Assembly: GCF_900105515.1 (NCBI RefSeq)
Contig: NZ_FNSY01000001.1
Coordinates: forward strand, 620,001-684,000
DNA length: 64,000 nt
Source of the DNA: Streptomyces sp. 2131.1
Lineage (GTDB): Bacteria > Actinomycetota > Actinomycetes > Streptomycetales > Streptomycetaceae
Reading direction: 5' to 3'
A program made the translations under genes and the position numbers. Under the pieces are notes generated by a model, which was given only the letters and a program-made list of their open reading frames with translations, was not told where the DNA came from and searched no databases. Positions within the stretch are counted from its first letter, which is position 1; every line of letters starts with the position of its first letter. This document shows positions 1 to 7,926 of the stretch, piece by piece.

Positions 1-2
1 CG

Positions 3-194
3 ATGGCGGTGGTGCTCGGGCTGCGGCTGGCGAGCCGCGCCTCCGTCCTGGTGGTGGGGGTGTACGGGCTGGCGCTGGTCCTCTGCGGGATCGTGATCGA
101 GCTGAGCCGCAACGGACGTACCCGGCTGGGGAGTTGGCTGCTGGCGGTCGGGCTGGTCGCGGCGATCGGTTCGGACTGGCTGCTGATTCCCTGA
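3..194 (+). CDS. membrane protein, C-terminal part (5' end may lie outside window)
   Basis: The frame is open to the window edge, so the ATG at 3 may be internal and the gene partial. The visible 63 residues contain two hydrophobic stretches (about residues 14-34 and 43-61) joined by a short basic loop rich in Arg, so this is the end of an integral membrane protein or a small two-helix one. Third positions are GC-rich, as in neighbouring genes. The stop lies 12 bp from the convergent oxidoreductase gene. No family is recognised. Confidence 0.5.
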   Translation: MAVVLGLRLASRASVLVVGVYGLALVLCGIVIELSRNGRTRLGSWLLAVGLVAAIGSDWLLIP

Positions 195-206
195 GCGGTA
201 CGGGGG

Positions 207-1421
207 TCAGGCGATCCGGAGGCACACCGCGCCGCCGTCCGGGGCGACGCGTTCCAGCCAGGCGGCGGTGAGGGCGAAGGAGCTGCCGGGCGGGACCGAC
301 CGTGCCAGGCGCCGGCGGTGCAGCGGTGTCCCGTCCTGGCTGACGACGAGCAGTGGCGCGGTCAGCCGCCGGCCGGTCCGCAGCAGGAAACGGCCGCCGC
401 CGGGCCCGGCGAGGTTCGGCGCGATCCATTCCAGCGGCGGCGTGACGGTGAGCGGCGGTCCGCCCGCCGGCCAGGCGCCGGTGGCGAGGTGGCGCAGCAC
501 GGGTCCGGTGACGGCCCGGCCCTCGCGCGCGGCGGTCGCCGCGCTCTCCCCGCCGTGCAGGAGGTTCCCGACGGCGAAGACTCCGGGCTCCCGGGTGCGG
601 TACGCGGGGTCGTGGGCGGGACCCTTGGTACCGGGGTCCAGCGGCAGGCCGCCGCGCCGGGCGAGTTCGTGGTCCGGGATCCAGTCGGCGGTGAACACCA
701 CGGTGTCGCAGGCCAGCGTGGTGGTGCGGCCGTACTCGTGGCGCACCCGGACGCCTGTGAGGCGCGGGCGGCCGGTGAGTGCGGTGACGGTGGTACGGGT
801 GAGAAGGGGTGCGCCCCCCGCTTGTCGTACGGCGGCGAAGGGGCGGGGCGGGTGCTCGGTGACGCGGGCGACGAGGTGGACTCCGGCGGTGCGCAGGGTG
901 TCGGCCGCGGCGAGGGCGACCGGCTCGTCACCGACGACCACCGCGCGGGTGCCGACGTGCTGGTGGTGGAGATGGACCGCCTGCTGGAGTTCGCCGGTGG
1001 TGTAGACGCCGGTGGGCCGGGTGCCGGGGACGAGCCGGGCGGCGCGGGGGCGTTCGCGGGCGCCGGTGGCGAGGACGACGGCCCGGGCGGTGATGCGTTC
1101 GAGGCCGCCGGGGCCGGTGGCGTCGAGGGTGCGCGGCCCCGCCCAGCCGGTGACGGTGACGCCGGTACGGAGGGTGGCGCCGGCCATCGTGGCCTCGGCC
1201 GCGCAGTGCAGGGCGTACGCGGGTCCGCCGAGGTCGCCGGTGCGGCGTGTACCGAATCCGCCGTGGGCGCAGTGCCGCGGGATGCCGCCCGCCTGCTGCT
1301 CGCGCTCCAGGACCTCCACGTCCGGCACTCCCGCTGCGGCGAGGCCGGCGGCCGCGGCGAGTCCGGCCGGTCCGGCGCCGACGACCAGGACGTCGACGCG
1401 GCGTTCGCGGCGGGTGGTCAT
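207..1421 (-). CDS. FAD-dependent pyridine nucleotide-type oxidoreductase (GlpB/HcnB-like)
   Basis: A 404-residue flavoprotein. The N-terminus has the FAD-binding Rossmann motif GAGPAG (residues 15-20), a second dinucleotide-binding segment begins near residue 160 (VVVGDEPVALAA), and a GVFAVGN-type FAD motif follows near residue 285. This is the two-dinucleotide-fold architecture of the hydrogen cyanide synthase B, opine oxidase and sarcosine oxidase alpha relatives. The ATG overlaps the stop of the upstream GlpA-like gene by 4 bp (ATGA), so the two are translationally coupled and probably form one dehydrogenase with the [2Fe-2S] partner. The physiological substrate is unknown; a polyol phosphate or hydroxy acid is inferred from the kinase upstream. 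Confidence 0.8.
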   Translation of the reverse strand: MTTRRERRVDVLVVGAGPAGLAAAAGLAAAGVPDVEVLEREQQAGGIPRHCAHGGFGTRRTGDLGGPAYALHCAAEATMAGATLRTGVTVTGWAGPRTLDATGPGGLERITARAVVLATGARERPRAARLVPGTRPTGVYTTGELQQAVHLHHQHVGTRAVVVGDEPVALAAADTLRTAGVHLVARVTEHPPRPFAAVRQAGGAPLLTRTTVTALTGRPRLTGVRVRHEYGRTTTLACDTVVFTADWIPDHELARRGGLPLDPGTKGPAHDPAYRTREPGVFAVGNLLHGGESAATAAREGRAVTGPVLRHLATGAWPAGGPPLTVTPPLEWIAPNLAGPGGGRFLLRTGRRLTAPLLVVSQDGTPLHRRRLARSVPPGSSFALTAAWLERVAPDGGAVCLRIA

Positions 1422-2842
1422 GGGCGGGCCTCCTCGATGCGGGCGCGGAGCGCGGCCCCGCAGTGGAAGCCCTGGCAGCGGCCGTTGCCGGCCCGGGTCC
1501 TGCGGGCGAGCCCTTCGGCCGAGCGGGGCGGGAGCGTCGAGGCGAAGGCGTCGCGGATCTCGCCCTCCGTGACGCGTTCGCAGTGGCAGACCACGGTGCC
1601 GTGGGCGGGGTCGCGGGCGATGAGTGCGGCGTCGAGATACGGGCGCCCGCCGGCCTCGCCGAGGTTCGGCATCGTGAGCGGGGCGAGTTCACCGGGTTCG
1701 CCGGGGTCGAGTCCGGCCTCGGGGAGGAGGGAGACGACGTACGCGGCGATAGCCATGGAGGCGGTGAGCCCGGTGGAGCGGATGCCGCCGACGGTGATGA
1801 GGCCCCGGTCCGGATGGGCCGTGATCCGGTAGTCCTCCTGCCCGGTGGCCGCCCGCAGACCGGCGTAGACGGCGGTGACCTCCTCGTCGAGCAGCCGGGG
1901 CAGGACGCGGCGTCCCTTCTCGCGGAGCAGGGCGAGTCCTTCGGCGGTGGACTCGGTGGCCGTCTTGTCGTCGATGTCCTCGGCGGTGGGGCCGAGCAGG
2001 ACGTTCCCGAAGACGGTCGGCGCCACCAGGACGCCCTTGCCGGCGGCGGTGGGCACGGGCAGCAGGATGTGGTGGACCAGGTCGCGGGCGAGCTTGTCGA
2101 AGACGATGAGCTGGCCCCGGCGCGGGCGCACGGTGAAGGTGTCGAGGCCGAGCAGGCGGTCGACCGCGTCGGCGTGCAGCCCGGCGGCGTTGATCAGCAG
2201 TCGGCTGCGCAGGGTGCCCCGGCCGGTGGTGAGGGTGTGCAGGCCGTCGTCGTACGCGAGGTCTCGGACGGGGCAGTCCAGGTGGAGGTGGACGCCGGCC
2301 CGGACCGCCTGGGTGGCGTAGGCGAGCGGGGTGGTCCAGGGGCAGATGACGGCTTCGTCGGGGATCTCCAGGGCGCCGAGCGCGCCCGGCCCGAGGTGGG
2401 GTTCGCGCGCGGCGGTCTCCTCGGCGTCCAGCAGCCGGGCCGCGTGGTGGCCGTTGCGTTCGGCCTTGGCCAACAGGCCTGGCAGCGCGTCGAGTTGTTC
2501 CCGGTCCCAGGCGACGAGGAGGGCGCCGACGGGTTCGACGGGGATGCCCGTGCGGGCGGCGTACCCGGCGAGCAGCCGCTGCCCCTCGCGGACGAGGCGG
2601 GCCTCCAGGGTGCCGGGGACGGCATCGAAGCCGGTGTGCAGGATCGCGGTGTTGGCCTTGGAGGTGCCGTTGGCGATGTCGTCGGTGGCCTCGACGAGGG
2701 CGGTGCGCAGGGGGTGGCGGGCCAGTTCGCGGGCGATGGCGGTGCCGACGACCCCGGCGCCGATGACGGTGACGTCGTACGGCGGGCCGTCGGGCAGCGG
2801 TTCTCCGGCGCGGGTGACGGTGGGCGTGGTCGCGGCTACCAC
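1418..2842 (-). CDS. GlpA-like FAD-dependent glycerol-3-phosphate dehydrogenase family protein with BFD [2Fe-2S] domain
   Basis: About 474 residues from a GTG start at 2842; an in-frame extension up to 2959 would overlap the kinase and reads like shadow sequence, so the shorter form is preferred, although its ribosome-binding site is weak. Domains: DAO-type FAD fold with GAGVVG at about 28-33, then a C-terminal bacterioferritin-associated-ferredoxin-like [2Fe-2S] domain with CHC and a CQGFHC motif in the last 60 residues. Family members oxidise glycerol-3-phosphate or related polyol phosphates and pass electrons through the Fe-S domain. It is the middle gene of a kinase, GlpA-like, GlpB-like operon. 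The true substrate is uncertain. Confidence 0.82.
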   Translation of the reverse strand: MVAATTPTVTRAGEPLPDGPPYDVTVIGAGVVGTAIARELARHPLRTALVEATDDIANGTSKANTAILHTGFDAVPGTLEARLVREGQRLLAGYAARTGIPVEPVGALLVAWDREQLDALPGLLAKAERNGHHAARLLDAEETAAREPHLGPGALGALEIPDEAVICPWTTPLAYATQAVRAGVHLHLDCPVRDLAYDDGLHTLTTGRGTLRSRLLINAAGLHADAVDRLLGLDTFTVRPRRGQLIVFDKLARDLVHHILLPVPTAAGKGVLVAPTVFGNVLLGPTAEDIDDKTATESTAEGLALLREKGRRVLPRLLDEEVTAVYAGLRAATGQEDYRITAHPDRGLITVGGIRSTGLTASMAIAAYVVSLLPEAGLDPGEPGELAPLTMPNLGEAGGRPYLDAALIARDPAHGTVVCHCERVTEGEIRDAFASTLPPRSAEGLARRTRAGNGRCQGFHCGAALRARIEEARP

Positions 2843-2897
2843 GGAGGCCCCGTCCGGCGGACCGGGGTTGCGCCCCGGCCGTGATCCGCCGGACAGC

Positions 2898-4331
2898 TCA
2901 CGACCGCTCCAGGAGCGTGCGGACATCCGCGCGGAAGGCGTCGAGGCGGGCGGCCGCACGGTCGGGGCCGATGCGGGGTTCGTAGACCGCGGCCGGTTTC
3001 CAGTCGGGGACGGCCCGGTCGAGCGGGAGGCCGGGGTCGGCGCCCATGCGGGCGGCCGCGCCGACGCCGAGCGCGGTGACGTCGGGCAGTGCGGACACCT
3101 CGACGGGGCGTTGCAGCAGGTCGGCCTGGGTCTGCATGAGGAGGGCGGAGCGGGTGAGACCGCCGTCGACGCGCAGGACGGACAGCGGTGCGCCCCGGTC
3201 GGCGGCGACCGCGTCGGCCAGCTCGACCACTTGCGCGGCGATCCCCTCGCACAGGGCGCGCACCAGGTGCCCGGCCGAGGTGTCGAGGCCTAGTCCGGTG
3301 ACCGAGCCGCGCAGGTCGCCGCGCCACCAGGGGGCGGCGAGGCCCGCGAGGGCGGGGACGAACGTGACGCCTCCGGAGTCGGGGACGGTGGCGCCGACGG
3401 GGTCGAGGTCGGCGGCCCCGGAGATCACGCCGAGGTCGGTGAGCCAGCGCACCGCGGAGGCCGCCGTGTAGACCTGGCCGTCCAGGCAGTAGCGGGTGTG
3501 CCCACCGAACCGCCAGGCCACGCAGCTGACGAGGCCCCCGGCGCCCCGGCACGGCGTCGCCCCGGTTCCGGCGAGGAGGAACGCGCCGGTCCCGTAGGTG
3601 CACTTGGCGACGGACGGGTCCTGGGCGCTCTGGGCGAGCAGGGCGGCCTGCTGGTCGACGAGGAGGCCGGTGAGCGGGAGGTCGCCGCCGAACGCGCCCG
3701 TCGTGCCGAAGTCTCCGGCGGCGTCGACCACGGCCGGCAGCCGCTCGTCGCCGAGGCCGTAGGCCTCCAGCGCGGCCGGTGACCAGGCGACGCGGTCCAG
3801 GTCGAGGAGCTGGGTGCGTCCGGCGGTGGAGGCGTCCGTGACGAAGGCGCCCGTGAGCCGGTGGACGAGCCAGGCGTCGCTGGTGGTGACGACGCCTTCC
3901 CGGGTCCGTTCGCGGCGGATCCAGGCCATCTTCGGCGCGGCGAAGTAGGGGTCGAGCGGGAGGCCGGTGAGCCGCTTCAACTCGTCGCTCCGGTCCATGA
4001 GTTCCGCGCAGACGCCCGCGGATCGGCGGTCCTGCCAGACGATCGCCCCGGTGAGCGGGCGCCCGGTGTCCGGGTCCCAGGCGAGTACGGTCTCGCCCTG
4101 GTTGGCGAGCCCCACGGCATCGACGGTGCCGCCCGATTCGGCCAGCGCCCTCCGCCCGGCTTCGACGACCGATGCGAGTAATTCGGCCGGGTCCGTCTCG
4201 ACCGCTCCGCCGGGACCGTACCGGGGCCGCACGGGGGCGGAGCCGGAGCCGATGACGCCTCGCTCGGGGCAGATCACGAGCGCTTTCGTTCCCGATGTGC
4301 CCTGGTCGATTGCCAGCACCGGGCCTGTCAT
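2898..4331 (-). CDS. FGGY-family carbohydrate kinase (glycerol/xylulose kinase-like)
   Basis: A 477-residue sugar or polyol kinase. The phosphate-1 motif DQGTSGTKAL sits at residues 9-18, and the adenosine/phosphate-2 region with DGGLTRS lies near residue 395, as in FGGY kinases. The ATG at 4331 is chosen because GGAG lies 5 nt upstream; a GTG-type extension to 4352 lacks this. It is the first gene of the minus-strand module and would phosphorylate the substrate that the two downstream flavoproteins oxidise. The kinase could act on glycerol, but the coupling to a GlpA/GlpB-like pair rather than a classical glpF/glpD set makes another polyol equally possible. Confidence 0.85.
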   Translation of the reverse strand: MTGPVLAIDQGTSGTKALVICPERGVIGSGSAPVRPRYGPGGAVETDPAELLASVVEAGRRALAESGGTVDAVGLANQGETVLAWDPDTGRPLTGAIVWQDRRSAGVCAELMDRSDELKRLTGLPLDPYFAAPKMAWIRRERTREGVVTTSDAWLVHRLTGAFVTDASTAGRTQLLDLDRVAWSPAALEAYGLGDERLPAVVDAAGDFGTTGAFGGDLPLTGLLVDQQAALLAQSAQDPSVAKCTYGTGAFLLAGTGATPCRGAGGLVSCVAWRFGGHTRYCLDGQVYTAASAVRWLTDLGVISGAADLDPVGATVPDSGGVTFVPALAGLAAPWWRGDLRGSVTGLGLDTSAGHLVRALCEGIAAQVVELADAVAADRGAPLSVLRVDGGLTRSALLMQTQADLLQRPVEVSALPDVTALGVGAAARMGADPGLPLDRAVPDWKPAAVYEPRIGPDRAAARLDAFRADVRTLLERS

Positions 4332-4506
4332 CGGTTCTCCAGCGGTACGCAAGCCAGGGGCTTGAACGGAATCGTGATCTTCGGTCGCGGCCCCCCAGGG
4401 TGGTGCAGCCCAGCGGCCACGTCAAGCGTGCACCGGCCGTATGTCCGGAACCTTTCGGAGGTGGCGGGACGGCATCAACACGAGTCAGTTGCAAGCGACT
4501 TGAGCA

Positions 4507-4519
4507 GAATCAATGATTC
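4507..4519. promoter_or_regulatory. inverted repeat in the 329-bp divergent gap between kinase operon and 4661 gene
   Basis: The gap 4332-4660 contains no convincing gene. Its clearest element is the perfect inverted repeat GAATCAATGATTC (6+1+6), in the most AT-rich part of the gap and about 175 bp upstream of the kinase start and 140 bp upstream of the rightward gene. It may be an operator for either direction. No regulator gene is adjacent, so the cognate protein is unknown. Confidence 0.35.
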
Positions 4520-4660
4520 GTTCGAGAGTTCCCCGCAAAGGGCTCTACACTCACCGCCGAGCAACAACCGGACGCCAAAAGCGGTTCGCACTTCAACTGT
4601 TCCTACGCCGCAATAATTCCTGAGGATCGATGAATTCAGCACCCAGTTCCGAGCGCGTCC

Positions 4661-5647
4661 ATGGCCAACGGTGAGTTCCGGCCGGTTTACCATCCGGCCG
4701 GCCACGACAACGAACTCCGCGCGGTATTGCAGGAGTTACGCACCGGTCGCTGGCTCGCCATGCGCGACCTGCTGGCCCGCACCCCGGACTGGGCCCGGTG
4801 GACCCAGCGCACCCAGGTGCTCGGTGCGGTCGCCGCGGGATCGGACGCGGTCCGGGCCTGGCTGACCGAGGAGCCCGGCAGCGCCGCTGCCCTCGTGATG
4901 CGCGCCCGGGTCGCCGTGGAGCGGGCAGTCCGGGCCAATCGCGCCGGCCACCCCAGCGGCCGGGAGCTCTGGCAGGAGGCGTGGGAGGCGTGCCGGTCGG
5001 CGGCCCACGCCGCACCGGCCGACCCGGTGCCCTGGGTGTGCCTGCTGGCCCTGTCCCAGCTCGACGACGACCAGCGCCTCGCCGAGCACCGGATGCCGCC
5101 GCCCGGGCCCATGCTGTTTCCCGGTCCGTGGGGGCTGCTGGCCGAGGCCGACCGGCGCGACCCGCACAACCGCGAGGCCTACCACCGCATGCTCCAGTTC
5201 GTGTACGCCCGCAGGGCCGGCAGCGTGCTCTCCGAGGCGGTGAACTTCGTCCAGTGGGCGTCGTCCACGGCGCCCGAAGGCTCCCCCCTCCATGTGCTCC
5301 CGCTGTACGTACGCGTCGAGCGCTACCGCCGGGAGCACGACCACGACAAGGCCCTCGACCTGCACTGGGTCACCGAGGACGCCGAGCGTGAGGCCCTGCG
5401 CGCGCTGGAGATCTGGTACCACCGCTCCCCCGCCGCCACCCGCACCCTGCCCGACCTCAACCACCTGGCGCACGCCCTGTGGGGGGCGCTCCGGTTCGCG
5501 GAGGCCGCCGTGGTGTTCAGGGAGCTGGGCCCCTACTTCACCTCGCTGCCCTGGGCCTGTCGCTCGCGTACGGCCGAGGACACCGGCGGCGCCGAGGAAG
5601 TGTTCTTGCGCGCCCGAGCCCGCGCGCTGGCGGCGGACCCCGGCTGA
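4661..5647 (+). CDS. conserved hypothetical helical-repeat protein
   Basis: A 328-residue soluble protein without signal peptide or membrane helix. It is rich in Ala, Arg and Leu with repeated helix pairs, for example segments near residues 20-50, 90-125 and 230-290, giving a TPR-like superhelix appearance; no catalytic motif was found. The ATG at 4661 is preceded by no strong Shine-Dalgarno sequence, and the ATG at 4630 is out of frame. It lies 53 bp before the amino-acid permease on the same strand and could be co-transcribed. Function not recognised. Confidence 0.75.
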   Translation: MANGEFRPVYHPAGHDNELRAVLQELRTGRWLAMRDLLARTPDWARWTQRTQVLGAVAAGSDAVRAWLTEEPGSAAALVMRARVAVERAVRANRAGHPSGRELWQEAWEACRSAAHAAPADPVPWVCLLALSQLDDDQRLAEHRMPPPGPMLFPGPWGLLAEADRRDPHNREAYHRMLQFVYARRAGSVLSEAVNFVQWASSTAPEGSPLHVLPLYVRVERYRREHDHDKALDLHWVTEDAEREALRALEIWYHRSPAATRTLPDLNHLAHALWGALRFAEAAVVFRELGPYFTSLPWACRSRTAEDTGGAEEVFLRARARALAADPG

Positions 5648-5700
5648 ACAGGCCCTCGCCACCCTCTCTTTCAGTTATCCGTCCCCCCAGGAGGTCCCCC

Positions 5701-7230
5701 ATGTCCGTGTCCACCTCGCCCCGGAAGGGTGCCGAGAACCCCGCGCCGAAGGACGAGGAACAACGGCTCCGCGAGCTCGGCTACCAACCGGTCCTGGCCC
5801 GCCGCATGGGCGGGTTCGGCAACTTCGCCATCAGCTTCTCCGTCATCTCGATCCTGTCCGGGTGCATGACCCTGTACGGGTTCGGCATGTCGACGGGCGG
5901 ACCGGCCGTGATGCTGTGGGGCTGGGCCGGGGTCGGCCTGTTCGTGCTGTGCGTCGGCATGGCGCTGGCCGAGGTGACGAGCGCGTATCCGACCTCCGGG
6001 GCGCTGTACTACATGGCGGACCGGCTGGGCGGCCGGAAGTGGGGCTGGTACACCGGCTGGCTGAATCTGCTCGGGCTGCTGGGTGCCATCGCGGGCATCG
6101 ACTACGGCGCCGCGCTGTTCACCGGTGCGCTGATGAACCTCCAGTGGGGCTTCACGCCCACCGCGGGCAAGACGATGATCATCTTCGTCTGCATCCTGCT
6201 GCTGCACGCGGTGCTCAACCTGTTCGGCGTGCGGCTCGTCAGCATCCTCAACTCCATCAGCGTGTGGTGGCACCTGGCGGGTGTCGCGGTCATCGTCTCC
6301 GTACTGGCGATCGTGCCCTCGCACCACCAGTCGCCCTCGTTCGTCTTCACCGAGTTCGTCAACGACACCGGCTGGCACAACCCGTTGTACGTGGCGGCGA
6401 TCGGGCTGCTGCTCGCCCAGTACACGTTCTGCGGTTACGACGCCTCCGCTCACCTCTCCGAGGAGACCTCGAACGCCTCGGTGTCTGCGGCACGCGGCAT
6501 CGTCCGGGCGATCTGGGTGTCGTGGGTGGCCGGTTTCGTACTGCTGGCCGGGCTCACCTTCGCCATCCAGGACTACGTGGGTACGCAGAAGAGCGCCACC
6601 GGTGTGCCTCCCGCCCAGATCCTGATCGACGCGCTCGGCACCTCGGGCGCCACGGCGATGCTGCTGATCGTGATCGCGGCGCAGCTGTTCTGCGGCAACG
6701 CCGAGGTCGCCGCCGCCAGCCGGATGGTGTTCGCCTTCAGCCGGGACAACGCGCTACCGGGCTCGTCGCTCTGGCGCAAGGTGAGCGCGCGCACCCAGAC
6801 GCCGGTGCCGGCGGTGTGGCTGTCGGTGATCGTCGCCGGGGTGCTCGCCCTGCCGTCGCTGTACTCGGCGACCGCGTACGGCGCGGTGACCGCGATCAAC
6901 GTCATCGGCATCACGCCCGCGTACGCGATCCCGATCTTCCTGAAGCTGCGTGCCGGGGGCCGGTTCCAGCGGGGGCCGTGGCACCTGGGCCGCTGGTCGA
7001 AGCCGGTCGGCTGGATCGCCGTGGTGTGGGTGGCGATCGTGACCGTGCTGTTCCTGCTGCCGCAGTCGTCGCCGGTGACCATCGACTCGATGAACTACGC
7101 GTCGATCGCCCTGGTCGCCGTGCTGGTCCTGGCCACCGTCTGGTGGTTCGTCGCGCGACGCTCGTACGGCACGCCGTCGGCGTACGGGAACGCGCGCGAG
7201 CAGGCCGAGATCGAGGAGGACATCGTCTGA
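5701..7230 (+). CDS. APC-superfamily amino acid permease (ACT/GABA permease-like)
   Basis: A 509-residue integral membrane transporter with about 12 hydrophobic segments. The N-terminal cytoplasmic tail ending in the LARRMGGFGNFAISFS segment (about residues 33-48) and the first helix are typical of the amino acid/choline transporter branch of the APC superfamily. It probably imports an amino acid, GABA or related amine by cation symport. The ATG at 5701 follows AGGAGGT with good spacing; the frame extends upstream into the previous gene but that is not coding. A strong hairpin terminator follows 15 bp after the stop. The substrate cannot be set from sequence. Confidence 0.87.
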   Translation: MSVSTSPRKGAENPAPKDEEQRLRELGYQPVLARRMGGFGNFAISFSVISILSGCMTLYGFGMSTGGPAVMLWGWAGVGLFVLCVGMALAEVTSAYPTSGALYYMADRLGGRKWGWYTGWLNLLGLLGAIAGIDYGAALFTGALMNLQWGFTPTAGKTMIIFVCILLLHAVLNLFGVRLVSILNSISVWWHLAGVAVIVSVLAIVPSHHQSPSFVFTEFVNDTGWHNPLYVAAIGLLLAQYTFCGYDASAHLSEETSNASVSAARGIVRAIWVSWVAGFVLLAGLTFAIQDYVGTQKSATGVPPAQILIDALGTSGATAMLLIVIAAQLFCGNAEVAAASRMVFAFSRDNALPGSSLWRKVSARTQTPVPAVWLSVIVAGVLALPSLYSATAYGAVTAINVIGITPAYAIPIFLKLRAGGRFQRGPWHLGRWSKPVGWIAVVWVAIVTVLFLLPQSSPVTIDSMNYASIALVAVLVLATVWWFVARRSYGTPSAYGNAREQAEIEEDIV

Positions 7231-7244
7231 CGGCCGCCGTCGCG

Positions 7245-7284
7245 CCCGCGGCCCCTCCGGACGACTGTCCCGAGGGGCCGCGGG
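7245..7284. terminator. bidirectional intrinsic terminator between permease and lutC
   Basis: A perfect 13-bp GC-rich inverted repeat (arms 7245-7257 and 7272-7284, loop 14 nt) fills the 63-bp gap between the convergent permease and lutC genes. No U-tract follows, as usual in high-GC actinomycetes. Confidence 0.75.
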
Positions 7285-7293
7285 CGGGCGTTC

Positions 7294-7926
7294 CTACGCG
7301 TCCGTGCGGATGACGACCGCGAGGGTGCGCGGGCCGTGGACTCCCTCGACCCGTTCCAGTTCGATGTCGGACGTGGCCGAGGGGCCGCTGATCAGGGTGG
7401 TGGGGCGCTCCGGCACCAGCCGGGCCACCGCTTCCGGTACACCCACCTCGACGGTCGACAGGTCGACGACGCACACATGGAGGTCGGGCACCAGGGACAG
7501 CGCACGGCGCCCCTGGTCGGGCGAGCCGTCCAGGAAGATGGTGCCGGTCTCGGCGCAGCTGACGGCGGACGCGGTGACGACGCCGTCGAGGACGTCCAGG
7601 CCGGGCGCCGGGATGTCCTCGGAGTCCTGCCGCACCTCGCCGTCGTACGCGGTCAGCCAGGCGGGGTCGAGCCCCTGGGGCACGCCGATCCGCGTGGCGC
7701 CCTGCTGCCGCAGCACCTCGGCGAGGACCTGGGCGGTCCGGTCGGCGGTGCAGGGGTGGACCTGCGCCTTGTAGTCGACGAGGCGGTCGGTGAAGAGCGC
7801 GAGGCGCTCCTCGTCGGGGAAGGTTCGCCCGGTGCGGTAGGCACGCGGTACGGGGGTGTCCTCGGCGGGTGCGAGGGCGAGCGCGTCCCGGATGCGGCCG
7901 AGCACGGTCTCACGGGCGGTGGTCAC
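7294..7926 (-). CDS. lutC: LutC/YkgG-family lactate utilisation protein C
   Basis: A 210-residue LUD-domain protein, the third subunit of the LutABC L-lactate oxidising complex, which converts L-lactate to pyruvate without the classical flavin lactate dehydrogenase. The C-terminal half carries the family pattern SxAETGTIFLDGS followed by an LISGPSATSDIE segment. The GTG start overlaps the lutB stop (GTGA), so it is translationally coupled. It is the last gene of lutABC and ends at the terminator shared with the permease gene. Confidence 0.9.
   Translation of the reverse strand: MTTARETVLGRIRDALALAPAEDTPVPRAYRTGRTFPDEERLALFTDRLVDYKAQVHPCTADRTAQVLAEVLRQQGATRIGVPQGLDPAWLTAYDGEVRQDSEDIPAPGLDVLDGVVTASAVSCAETGTIFLDGSPDQGRRALSLVPDLHVCVVDLSTVEVGVPEAVARLVPERPTTLISGPSATSDIELERVEGVHGPRTLAVVIRTDA

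Noticed and set aside
318..1832. Long plus-strand open frame (504 codons) opposite the oxidoreductase genes
   Set aside because: Opposite-strand shadow of a high-GC gene: low-complexity Gly/Ala/Arg composition and no family signature, while the minus strand encodes recognisable FAD proteins.
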